Assembly: GCA_963513935.1 (NCBI GenBank)
Contig: OY740768.1
Span: 13,871,993-13,935,992, forward strand
DNA length: 64,000 bases
From: Aphrophora alni
Lineage: Eukaryota > Arthropoda > Insecta > Hemiptera > Aphrophoridae
Direction of reading: 5' to 3'
The translations under genes were made by a program, and so were the position numbers. Below, in pieces: positions 11,988 to 22,699 of this stretch; position 1 is the first letter of the stretch, and each line of letters opens with the position of its first letter. The notes below the pieces were generated by a model. That model did no database searches. It had not been told where the DNA came from and worked only from the letters and a program-made list of their open reading frames with translations.

Positions 11988-12258
11988 CTGTATGGTTGAG
12001 ATGTTTGCCTGGGTGGTGGAGCTGGGTGCTGTTTGCACTACTTGGTTTCCATAGCAACGTATAGTAGGTTGACAGCATAATGGCAGCCAGAGATACAGAG
12101 AACACATATGCTATCACTGTCAGTACACGCACTGCTTTTTGATTTTGTTTTGGTTCATACAGTTTATCCTTAGCTTCTTCACCGGCAAACTTGACACTTG
12201 CCCGTATAGAATCGTTTGTGTTATGTTTTGACGGACTACTATTCAAAGATCCGTTCAT
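11988..12258 (-). CDS. inaF: inaF first coding exon, middle form
   Basis: Encodes 90 codons plus one base from ATG 12258-12256. An in-frame GTG three codons upstream is not used. The N-terminus is Ser/Asn-rich, then comes SVKFAGEEAKDKLYEP, a basic stretch, and a membrane helix at about residues 45-70 with the InaF signature VRVLTVIAY, SVSLAAIMLS and YYTLLWKP. The positive-inside rule puts the N-terminus in the cytoplasm. Sequons NST and NHT follow the helix. The donor ACAG|GTAATG after 11988 is phase 1; joined to the shared exon it gives 148 residues. Upstream at 12279-12292 there is a possible acceptor (TTTTTTACTTTTAG), so an untranslated upstream exon may exist. Among the three forms this one matches the InaF family motif best. 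Confidence 0.9.
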
Positions 12259-15200
12259 TGTTGTCACAGTTTAACACTAAGGTTTTAATCTAAAAGTAAA
12301 AAACTAAATAGAAAAGAAGTTTAATTCCGTGCTAATGTATTACTAGTTGGTTGATAAATAAATATGTTTAAATCTTTTAATTTATCTTTATATTTAACGG
12401 GTAGTTGAAATACTAACTTTGAAGTCTGTACATTTGGCATTGTACACGACCCTATACAAAACATGACAAGTAATGGCGAAGTACTTTAGTTTGAACCCAG
12501 TAAAATGTTCCTACAAGTAGATTTACAATGATGGTTTTGTACCTTAAAAAACTAAATGTCCTATTGAATTAATTTGTATTATTATTAAATAAAAACACAA
12601 TATTTAGTTAAAACCTGCCGAAAAGGTGTCGCTTGTCCCATTGTTAGCCTAGTAAGGAATGTAGGGAGGGGAGAGGGGGTTAGAAAATGATTAAACATGG
12701 TCATAGCTTTAAGGAGTGGGGAACTGCTTAAATCTAACTGCTCATTTATTTATTTTTTTAAATTTCTACTAAACACTCTTTATTTCTAAATTTTTTAAAT
12801 AGTTAATTTTTTTTAGATTTATTGCATATGTATAAGGTATTGAAATTTGTATTTGAATAAGAATCCGAAATGTTGTATTTTCAAGTGGTCAGCAAAACTA
12901 GAATCATCATAACCCAACCTCCAACTTCTATTATGTTTATTTAATCTAGTTTTAAATTACAGCCAGTTTGACCTACATATATATATGGCTTTACAAATTT
13001 TACAGCTTAATTGATATACTTCCACTTTTACTCATTTTAGGTTATGGTTCAGTGTAGCTCATGTATCACAGGATGGCGACTTTGTCGTTGAAACGCGTTT
13101 GATTAAATAAACGTAATTTTTGTGTGATCTTGTGTTCTAGTTTTTACTATCTTATTTTAGGTGTTTGATCTTTACTATTATTTGTCAATTTCCCTATTAT
13201 AATCATCATAAAATGGAGGTTTATATCAATTTTTATTTTTTAATAGCTTACCTAATTTGTAACTGGTTTGAGTCAAGTAACCTACTTTTCACCATTTTGG
13301 GTTTTTTACTAAATATTGTGATTTTATTTATTAACATGGAGTACCACCAAGTACCAACGGTTTTTAGCATAAATAATGTGTCTTATTCTATAACACGTTT
13401 TAATTATTTCATTAAAAGTTTAATTTTTGGTTGTAGGAATAATAAAATAATACTGTATAACAGAATTTTAATCTCCGGTTGTTGAAAAATAATAATATAA
13501 TTTATGAAAATTATACAAACTGATGTCCACCGTTAAAATTAATGCGTATAATGAAATTTAATATCAATAATTCATCGACTAAATGCAATTAGAAACTAAG
13601 CCCAATACGTATTGAAGATAATAGAAAAATTAGAACATTGGAGTTTACGACTGATCTGAATTGAAATACTTTAGTTTACGTTAGAAGCGCCTTCAATTTG
13701 ATTTACCGCTTTTACAGTACAGTTCTGTATTGCGAATAAGCAGCACTTGCAGTAGGGGCTTTCCGATATTACATTCCGAACAGTTGTGAGAGGTAATTTC
13801 TAATAATTAAAATGGAAACTATCATTCCCTCTCTCTCCATCCAAGTCGAAAGTCAAGAGTTAATTCCTTTAATATAGACTTACTGTAAATGATGTTTTTC
13901 GTGTAAAGAACATTAAAATTGATGAGTGTACGACGTTAGTCTCCGTGATCTGTTGTATTGATGAGTCCCTAGGTAACCCTTTGAGGGAACTTAACCGTCT
14001 AAATGTTTTTACTCCCGTCTACATTTAGTACAACTGTCCAACATTCGAAAACTTAATCGCTTTATGTATTTAGTAATTATATTTGTTTTATCCATAATGT
14101 TAATAATTATTCTAACTGTGATAAAGGATTTTTGATTCATCGAAGTCTAAAATGAGGGACACGAGTAGAGGGTATCAGAAATAACTGGACAGGGATTACT
14201 TTTTTAACATTAAAATTGGGAAATGTTTCAGTTAAAGCAATAAAGTATCTCTCAATGAGATGACAGGATTTTTGACGGTTAATGATGTCAAATAAAATAA
14301 TGAGATGTCTGTCTTACTACACCTTGGGGGCATAATCCCAAGATCCATGAGCTTTGTAAGAGTTAAAAGTGGCTACAAAACACTCTCTTGTCTGTCTGTA
14401 AACGTATAACTCAGCTCAGGTTTGAGTTCCCAGTTTTAACAATATTTGTCTACAAGGATAATAAGAAATTATAACTATCGCATATTTCAACGACAAAGTA
14501 TATTTTATCAGTGGCATTTAAGAGATTTTTATTTTGAATATTTTTAGAAGTTAAAGGCGCTTGAATTATCAAATATTTTAAATTTTGATGTATTTTTTAA
14601 AGACGGTTTTGGCCAAGCAACGTTGTTTGGGAAACTCTGGATCATTTGTCTTAAATTGTATTTTGATTACTGACATCCTTATAATTAGAGTTTTTATCTG
14701 TTTCACAAATTAAACATTTTAATTTTAGTCGTACAATGGTATTTACACTTGATAGTCTGCGCCTAATTAAATTTTTTAATTGATGTAACAGTGAGAAGTA
14801 CGAAAAACTCCATTCCAAAAATGCACTTAACTTGAAATTTTCGAAAGTTGAAGCGCTTTTAACTCCTAAAAAATTGGGGTCATAAAAAATAATCAAGAAT
14901 AAAAAGTCTTTAAATTTGAAAACATCATAAAAAAAGTTTTCATGAGAATTTTTAATTTAGCTGCGATATTGGAAAATGGCGGCAATTTTTAAGTTTGTGC
15001 AAAACTGGTTTTTAAATTGTATAAAAAAATAACGATGCTCCTCCATTTAAAGTTTTAGATAGGATATTATCAGTTCCCATCAATCTGCATTGTGTTACTG
15101 TGGATGTATATTGTTTTAATTAAAGTAAGTGGTGTTTAAATAATTCAGTCATTTACAGAGAGGTTCCGTAGCAGTAAATATTATATTATTTAAAAATTGA

Positions 15201-15834
15201 AGGTTGGACCAACATGCAATAATATTAATAGGTAAAAACACGCAAGCTAATACAAAGTAACTCACATCAGCATAGTTGTAATGAAGTATGTTTTAATAAC
15301 ATTAATAGTTGAGTGTTATAGTATCTTATAAATACTGTATTTTATAAAATGAACGGTTTTCAAGAGACCCTATTTTATGATAAAATAGAAACATTCTGCA
15401 AAATTTGGTATCGATATTTCAATTTGTACTGGAATTGTTACGGAAAAAAAGACACAGATATACAGAACACGAAGCATTTTTGTAGAATTTGTTGATTGGA
15501 TTTTTCCTCTCTTGATGTTGTTATGTGGAAATTAGCCAAAGGACAAGGCACGTATGTTATGAAGATGGATTTGATAGACTCGTGGAACGCTGATTCGCAG
15601 CAGAGTACGCGTTATTGCTATAAATAACCTCCTATAAATAGGAATAAACAAATCACTGTTCCGATCCTACTAAACTGCGCAGTGTTATATAGTGTTTCCT
15701 TACCTGTACCACGGCTGGATTGATGTTTTGGATAATATCAATAAATATTACAGTTGTTGTCATCGTGAGATAGAAATAGCTACTAGTGCATCTATCGTGG
15801 TCCATAGAAGTTTTTGTACTTGTTGTGTAAAGCC

Positions 15835-16065
15835 GAAAACCTCTCTGTCATCCATCATCTTATAAAAAAGATAGAAACAAATGTAAAATAAAGACCCCCC
15901 CCCTGCCCTGGAATACTCACCCTATAAGAAGAGAATAAGAGTTTGTCAAAAAGACTGACAGGAAAAATGTAAGAGAGGGATATAACCCAAGACTATATAG
16001 AAATAGATGTAGATCCAGTTAGGCCCTAACGGAATTGCCAAGCCCGGACTGACTACCTCTGAATG
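15835..16065 (-). repeat. Dispersed repeat family B copy
   Basis: Reverse-orientation copy. Landmarks on the plus strand are AAACCTCTCTGTCATC, TTATAAAAAAGATAGAA, AAATAAAGACCCC, GGAATACTC, GAATAAGAGTTTGTCAA, GAGAGGGATATAACCCAAGA and GTAGATCCAG. It is nearly full length by comparison with the other copies. Confidence 0.7.
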
Positions 16066-16194
16066 CGTAGAATATGTTTTGATAAAGCGTTCAATTTGAT
16101 ACAGAGAGTTTTAGGAGGACAATATAAATAATCTGGGAGGATGATACGGGACCTCTAACAAAGATAACGTCTACTACTGTTTGCAGTAGTTCTT

Positions 16195-16420
16195 GGCGCA
16201 AACGGCTGAAGCACTTGTCCTCCTCGTTGGGTAAAGGCAAAAAACTTATCGGTCATCATCGTCTTATACAAAAAGGAAGAAAAGAGCTTAAAATAAAGAT
16301 CTCTGCCCGAATACTCTAATACATCAGTTGGTCAAGAAATATAGGGAAGATGGAAGAGAGGGATTTAACCCAAAACTACATGCGTAAATCTAGCTAGGTT
16401 ACTTTGGGATTGCCACACTG
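16195..16420 (-). repeat. Dispersed repeat family B copy
   Basis: A second reverse-orientation copy about 150 nt after the previous one, with TCGGTCATCATCGTCTTA, AAAGGAAGAAAAGAGC, GAATACTCTAATA, GTTGGTCAAGAA and GAGAGGGATTTAACCCAAAA. Confidence 0.7.
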
Positions 16421-18479
16421 AAATGAGTCTCTGAGAATCTGAGATATGAATGTTTTCATTACGGAAATGTATTAAAAATCTCTGGTAATTAAAATATCAT
16501 GCTGTTTAGTTGTTCCTCAAATTATATATTCACAGTATTCTTGTGTGAACCTAATTAAAGAATTAAACAGGGCTGATTAAAATATATTTAACCAAAGTTT
16601 TGAAAATAATTGTAAGTGTAAAAATAAAATAAAGAGTTCCTTAAAACTGAAGTTCGTTTTCAGTTTGTTGTTCTGCTCAACTCATCTCGGAAATAGTTGA
16701 GATATTGGCTCCAGATTTTGTACAAAACTTTGTTTATGTAACCTTTTTCACTGCACAAAAAAAAAATCAAGACTTTTTATCGTTTCAAAATGGCTGTTAC
16801 TTCCAATTTCTAATATCAAATATGCCGAACTTACAAAACATACGAGAGACCAAAATATTTAGTTGTTTTAACCAAAAAAACTATGACATTTTTGGTTTCC
16901 TACTAGCTTGGATCACTTGATATAATTAAATATATGCAATTACCTTCAGTGACCCTGTTTAAAAGTCACAAAAGTGAACTTCAAAAGTTTATAACTTTTT
17001 GTTTTTTTATTGACATTATAATTTATACACGGATATATCGCACACACTTTAACGCTGGGAAATCGACGCTGAAGACTGTAAACTTGGTAAGATAAAAGCG
17101 TCGCTAATCAACTTAGCAATAACTTGGTAATCGTCGATCGTCAAAGCGTCATAATGTTTGATATATACCTGTGAAAATCATCAAGTTATAGGCTGAAACT
17201 GCTGTCGTGACACCGACGATTAACAGGATAACCTCAGGAAATTGCATATATTTTATTTTATTTTTTATAAATTGATTTGTAATTAATTACATCACCGAGA
17301 AGTTTAAATTTGTCGATTTTTTACCGAAGTGTAGCATTTATTTGCGTCCCCCTACAATATTATTATCCCCCCCGTAAATATTAAAATGCTTTCTAATTAA
17401 AAATATATCACCACATTCACAGATGAAATACCTAAAAAAACAACTAATATCAAGATTCACTTATGGTATGACACATGTGCATTGAACGTCATAAGTTTGA
17501 CGATTTTGTTCATTTAATTATCGTATATAAACAGTATTTTATGTAAATAATTGTATAATAGATCATTACCTAACCCTATCTTTGACGAAAAAAGACAGGT
17601 TAGGTTAAATTATTTTATATTTATTTCATATGAAATAAACACCTCTTTCCATAATAATATTCTAGTGTTATGGCAAAGTAAAATTATTACCAAATGTTTT
17701 ACTTTAATATTTGTGAGGGAGAACATAGAAAAAAAGAAATATAAAACATTACAGGGCAAAAACACAATAGACCCCCACCTATCCAGCTAATAGCAATTTG
17801 AGATTCATTCACTATTGGTTATTAGTAGTAAATTATCAAAACGTAAAAATTATGTTTTTATCGGTACCACGGTTATCTTTTGGGATACAATAAAACCAAA
17901 GATATCATATGAATGTAGTCAATTTGTGGTAAAGTTAACGGTTTTTGAATTATTTGCTATTGAATATATTTAACAGTCTTTTTCAAAATGTATAACAATT
18001 AAGTCTTGATATTTTTATACTGCTAAATATATACAAAAAAGTGTATACGAAATTATAACTCATTATCTAATCAATTTCCAAAATTTAAATTTAAATAATA
18101 ATAGAAACAGAACAACAGATGAAAACGAAGTGTTCTCGGTTACGTTTATTGAATTATTTCTTTATTTTTGCACTTACAATCATCTCCTGAATTTTGGGTA
18201 TATAGTTTTTGAATCACTCTAAATATACAAATCTCCTTCTAAAACATGTAAACTTTCCTGAAGCAAACCAGCATCCTATTATAAAGATCCTTTAACCTAA
18301 AATTCCGTAATAGTCTAATGATTATTTGGTAATTTGTCAAGATATTTTTAGCTATATAATAAAATAAATTACTTTTAATGATAACAGTAAACTGTTTTGG
18401 ATGCGTTCACAGTTAATAACTAAACATAAAAACACTATAGCAGAAGAAATGAAGTAATAATATGGAAGACACAACACTA

Positions 18480-18605
18480 GGCCAGGGTATCACTTTGCTG
18501 CTTAGGCCGCGGCATGCTTTGTAGGGTCGATAGCACAGCGCATGCGCCGCCACTCCAACACTGCTTAGCTCTACATCGATTTCTTAGCAACGTTGACTCT
18601 AAAAT
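18480..18605. promoter_or_regulatory. GC-rich island with NRF-1/Ewg-type palindrome
   Basis: A locally GC- and CpG-rich stretch in an otherwise strongly AT-rich intron. It contains the perfect palindrome GCGCATGCGC at 18538-18547, the core of the NRF-1 site (bound in flies by the homologue Erect wing). It also has GGCCGCGGC, CATCGATT and GCCGCCACTCC nearby. It could be an alternative promoter or enhancer for the middle or proximal inaF forms. No TATA box or start site can be assigned. Confidence 0.4.
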
Positions 18606-18769
18606 AGGGCACTCGTAGTACACCAAAACTGGCATTTTCAAAAATAAAATTTAAATGCAGTTTTTGTGGATCCAAAAATATGCTAAATATCTGTCCTGTC
18701 AATTTTTTGAAAAAGATTGAACAAACACTTGTTCGTGTCTCATTTTTACTTTTTCACATATACATAAAA

Positions 18770-19150
18770 AACAGAACGTTTTGATGTGTCAAACAAAATC
18801 GATTTAGAGTTTTTACTGAAAAATAACTGTTTTGAGGTCTCTTAAATACAAAAAGTGGTCTGTCTTTATGCAGTTCTACATTTAATTTGCTATATTTTAG
18901 CAAAAATCTTGACTATTTTTCTCAATAACAAAAATTTTGAGGTACCTGTAAAAAAAATAATCAAAATCTGATTTTTTCAAAATTGGCAATAACGATTTTG
19001 GTCAAATTTTGCTATTTGATAAGGTTATTTGTGATAAGGAATAAGGTTTAAAAAAATTGTGGTTTTGGTATAATGGGGAAAAAAATGAAAATGAAACTTG
19101 AACGCCATCATTAAAAACGCGATTTCAAATAAATATGATTTACGCCTACG
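18770..19150 (+). repeat. Dispersed repeat family A, copy 3
   Basis: Recognised by CGATTTAGAGTTTTTACTG, TGTTTTGAGGTCTCTTAAAT, AAAAAGTGGTC and the distal pair TGAACGCCATCATTAAAAA and AAATAAATATGATTTACGCC. Repeat A joins directly to the duplicated microsatellite unit. Confidence 0.55.
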
Positions 19151-19192
19151 AAGAGTTTATGGCATGCATATAGAACCCAGGCAAGAACCCAG

Positions 19193-19213
19193 GCAAGCCC
19201 AGGCTCTATTTAA

Positions 19214-19253
<40 letters not shown>

Positions 19254-19306
19254 TTTTTAATATTTAAAAAAGTTTTTTACCTTATGCAAGCCCAGGCTCT
19301 ATTTAA

Positions 19307-19374
<68 letters not shown>

Positions 19375-19408
19375 CTTTTTTAATATTTTAAAAAGTTTTT
19401 TATCTTCT
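19193..19408 (+). repeat. Tandem duplication carrying diverged microsatellites
   Basis: Two direct copies (about 19193-19285 and 19286-19408) start with GCAAGCCCAGGCTCTATTT and end with ATCTTTTTTAATATTT and AAAGTTTTTTA. Between the matching flanks the first copy holds only (AT)n (19217-19251). The second holds (AC)n (19309-19350) followed by (AT)n (19350-19374). Confidence 0.85.
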
Positions 19409-20653
19409 GCAAACTAATTTCGAATAAAAAATTAATTAAACAAAATATCTGGAATAAAGAAATTTATTCTTTCCTCCTGTATAATTAAAATAGAGATACT
19501 TTCAGGGTGATGACAATGATCATCATTATTAGTTTTATACATGGACATGTGAGAAAGTTAATTATGCAATACACAAGTTAGAGGAAAATGTCAAGAGTGT
19601 AAAGTTTAGAAAATTACTTTAAAAAGTAAATAACTTTTATTACAATCCAGTTGTATTTATTTTTTGCTCTATTTGTGAATAGTTGTTTTTTATTGTTTTT
19701 ATGCCCAAAACACGCTAATAATGAGTTTATTTAAATACCATTTGCAAGGAAAATTGAATTGTTAAAGATTTTAAATTTATTTTAAATCTCAGCCCCAACA
19801 GGTTAAATATTGTATAGTTGTATATAACTATGTGTATTTGTGTGGGAATAAATCCAATACTGAATTGTCTGAATTTACATGTTCATATTTTTCAAACTAC
19901 AGGATCAAATTTGTCCATGTCAAGTGTTACTTCATTATTGTGTTATTGAAAGATCTTAATATAAAGAATTGTGTGGTCACCAGTTGTAGTACCCTTTTTT
20001 TTTACTTAAAACTGTTACAAATGACCAAAACATTTTTGTTCTCTCATTTTTCTGGAATCTTTTTTTCCTAGTGAAATAAAATGACAAAAGTTATGGAAAT
20101 AGAACTGTTTAAAATTCCTTAAGAAATAAGATAGGTAACTTTTAAAATCTATAAATTTGTAGTCATCTATGAAGGATTTTGTTCAATTTTCATAGGTTAT
20201 TTTGGATAAAGGAAGAATTGTTTTGTAAATATGCAACAGTCTAAACAGGTGAATAAATTATGGTCACATTTGTTGTGTGGCAAGTTGTTATAATTTGGAA
20301 TCTGTATCATCGTAAAATTGAATCATTGACACTGTCCTAGAAGTTTTGAAAGAGTTTCAGTGAAGGTTTACACCATAAACTCAATTGGTAACCCGCAAGT
20401 ATTTCAGTTCTAAAATAAAATATCTACCCATATCACTGCCGAATTAATCTGATTTTTTTCTGATTACTAAAAAGTATAAAATACATCAACACTTAATGTA
20501 AATCATTAGTTAAAGAATTCTCATTCACTTAATGCAAAGAATGTGTTTTTTTTTTTTAAATACATTGTTATATTACTTATTGGACATTCACTGTGGGGGG
20601 ACTTTTCGAACACCCAGTATTTATGTAAATACACAGCAAAGTTTTTAACTTAC

Positions 20654-20755
20654 TTTTATACATTGTCGCAGTTAGGTTTTCCGTAATTATATTTCTAAAC
20701 ACTGGTACATCTTCAGCAGCTGTTTTGGAGACGACGAAGTTCAGAGGCTTCAGAC
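20654..20755 (-). CDS. inaF: inaF symmetric cassette exon
   Basis: 102-nt internal exon with acceptor ATATTGCAG and donor AAAA|GTAAGT, entered and left in phase 1. It can be kept or skipped without changing the frame. It completes a Ser and adds 33 codons beginning LKPLNFVVSK and including an N-glycosylation sequon (NLT), which fits the extracellular stalk after the membrane helix. It lies 1,171 nt downstream of the distal first exon but upstream of the middle and proximal ones, so only the distal form can use it. The open frame in the required phase and both strong splice sites are the evidence; no domain is recognised. Confidence 0.72.
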
Positions 20756-21926
20756 CTGCAATATTATTTAATATTACTGATTTTCTTTTTTATAATATAG
20801 ACTGCTCTAAAGTAAGGAATGAAATTAACATGTGAAAAAACTTGAATTTGAACCTGGAATCGATCAAGTATTAAATTCCTTGCTTGTATTACTGCAATTG
20901 ATTCATTGAAATATCTGTAATGTTTGTGCCTTTTAAATTATCTAACAGTAAGTAACCTAATCACAGTAATACAGCTGGAAATACAGTTTCAAGTCCTGGT
21001 CAGGATAAAATTTGTTCACTTATCATTTAACAATTTAACAATATTTTTCTCTAATTATTCTAATAATTTAAAATACAAGGTGTTAATGTAAAAACAACTT
21101 CATTAAGTTTGAACGAATAACAGAAAGAAAAAAAACAACTAGAATTAGGCTATACCTGTTGGTTAAATAATAGAATTTTGTATACATTACAATTTCTCTG
21201 ACTTACTACAAACTGTGCCACCCAGAGGGTTAAGTCAACATTTTAAAATGCAAATCTCTATTTTTTATTACATGATTTCATATAATATTACCTTCAATAT
21301 GATTTTGATACTTTTAAATAATCAACTGTTCAGGCTCTCAAAAGTTGTAGAAATTATAACATTTTTGGACGAATAAACAAAACTATACTTCCAACTGAAA
21401 GAATAATAATGAAAGTGATAATTTTGTTTATGAAATCTGACCCTGGCAACTAAAATAATAATACTAATTCAAAACTGCACTAATTAAATTTATGTAATTA
21501 CTTTTTGGACAATTTAATTCTTTCATTTGTTTGATTATGAATTTAGTTTTAGAGTAATAAATAAATAAATCCGATATTTTCAAACTCCAATACCTCATGA
21601 AATGTAACAATTTTTTTTAAAGCGTTAAGAATATAATAATCCTTAAATTTTCTTTTTTATGAATCCTTTAATAAAAACATATTAATTTTAATTTGGAAAC
21701 TTTGACTTAAACGCTTTTCTAATCCTCATTTTGGGTGTTTTTTATCCCAAAAGGTAGTTTACGCCAATTTTTTATTTCTCTTCTATTAATAATCAATCAG
21801 TTTTTATAATTATCTAACACTGCTTACTATTTAACACAGTATTGTATATTCAATAAAATTACTTTATCACAAACAATTAATATAATTTGTTATTTTGTGC
21901 TCTAAAAACAATATTATTGAACTTAC

Positions 21927-22185
21927 TTGGATCATAACACTCTGGACATGGGTCTACCAAAGCATAGGTTTTTGGTCCCTTAGGGTTCCACAGAAAAATA
22001 TAATACAATGATAATGTAACTGCAATCATAGACACAGACATCATGTATGCCATCACTGTCATTAGACGAATTAATTTTTGTTTTGAGTGAGAATCATTTT
22101 TAACTTCTTGTGGTTTTCGAGCCTCGACATCCTCTCCATGTCTTGTATCATTACCTACACTTGTATTGTTGCTGTTGTCAGCCAT
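21927..22185 (-). CDS. inaF: inaF first coding exon, distal form
   Basis: Encodes 86 codons plus one base from ATG 22185-22183. A hydrophilic N-terminus of about 38 residues (Asn/Asp-rich, then Lys-rich) precedes a membrane helix at about residues 40-66 with a diverged InaF signature: RLMTVMAY, SVSMIAVTLS and YYIFLWNPKG. It lacks the FAxxEA and YEP segments found just before the helix in the other two forms. A CPEC pair follows the helix. The donor CCAA|GTAAGT after 21927 is phase 1 and fits either the cassette exon or the shared exon (178 or 144 residues). This is the most diverged of the three motif exons, which suggests an older split and possibly a different partner protein. Confidence 0.85.
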
Positions 22186-22699
22186 CTTGCCCTAAGTGGA
22201 ACTAACAGTACAGTGGGAAACAAAGTATATTATGTAATAGTTTAGTAAGGTTTCCTACCCTTGCGTCTTATATAACAACCATTCACTTAATTGAAGTACA
22301 AATCAATTCTCTATTGAAGGTGTATCTTATTTAGGAGAGTATATTATTATGAACTTTAATTTACTATTTTGTTTAGTAACTTTTAAAGTTATTTTGTATT
22401 GATTATTGTATTTACCAGTATTGGTATTATAGTAATACCATATTAGTTCACACATAATTATATTTATGTAATTTATTTTTATAAGAACTATGAAAATTAA
22501 AGTATGTCAGTTTGTTAATTTAACACAACATAGCTTTTATACTCTATTTCATCAGCTTAAAACATTGAAACATAATACTTACCTATTAATATTATGTGTT
22601 ATTTTATATTTCAAACAAAGAATGTTTCAAATCCATATGAATTTATTTTAATATTGAATTAATTACATTTTACCCCACTGTAGATTTCAATCTTAAATA

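Larger units (their letters stand above)
12259..20653 (-). other. inaF: inaF intron between distal and middle first exons
   Basis: Part of the 16.5-kb intron of the distal form and also the presumed upstream region of the middle form. It contains two repeat B copies (15835-16065, 16195-16420), a GC-rich island with a perfect GCGCATGCGC (18480-18600), repeat A copy 3 (18770-19150) and a duplicated microsatellite unit (19193-19408). No further InaF-type exon was found. Confidence 0.6.
3949..22185 (-). other. inaF: inaF locus: three InaF first exons, one shared tail exon
   Basis: Gene-level entry. Three first coding exons, each with a start codon and an InaF-type membrane segment, lie upstream of one terminal coding exon. 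The splice donors after 21927, 11988 and 9703 all interrupt a codon after its first base. The acceptor before 4124 supplies the missing two bases (GC), and the frame then runs to a TGA at 3951-3949. Predicted products are 178 residues (distal form with cassette exon), 144 (distal form without it), 148 (middle form) and 135 (proximal form). This layout suggests one promoter per first exon and mutually exclusive use. Drosophila inaF also encodes several short proteins with this motif, one of which (INAF-D) is required for normal TRP channel function. Orthology to a particular fly isoform is not claimed. Confidence 0.85.

Noticed and set aside
13045..13100. Hammerhead ribozyme-like sequence (GGCGACTTTGTCGTTGAAACGCG)
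   Set aside because: The short stem and GAAACG are present, but the CUGAUGA core cannot be aligned. Without a covariance search it is not supportable.
13165..13485. 106-codon plus-strand frame rich in Ile, Phe, Asn and Tyr
   Set aside because: Composition is that of translated AT-rich DNA and the frame is antisense to the inaF intron; hydrophobicity alone is not evidence.
19098..19391. 97-codon plus-strand frame with Tyr-Ile and Thr-His repeats
   Set aside because: It is translation of (AT)n and (AC)n tracts and a duplicated flank.
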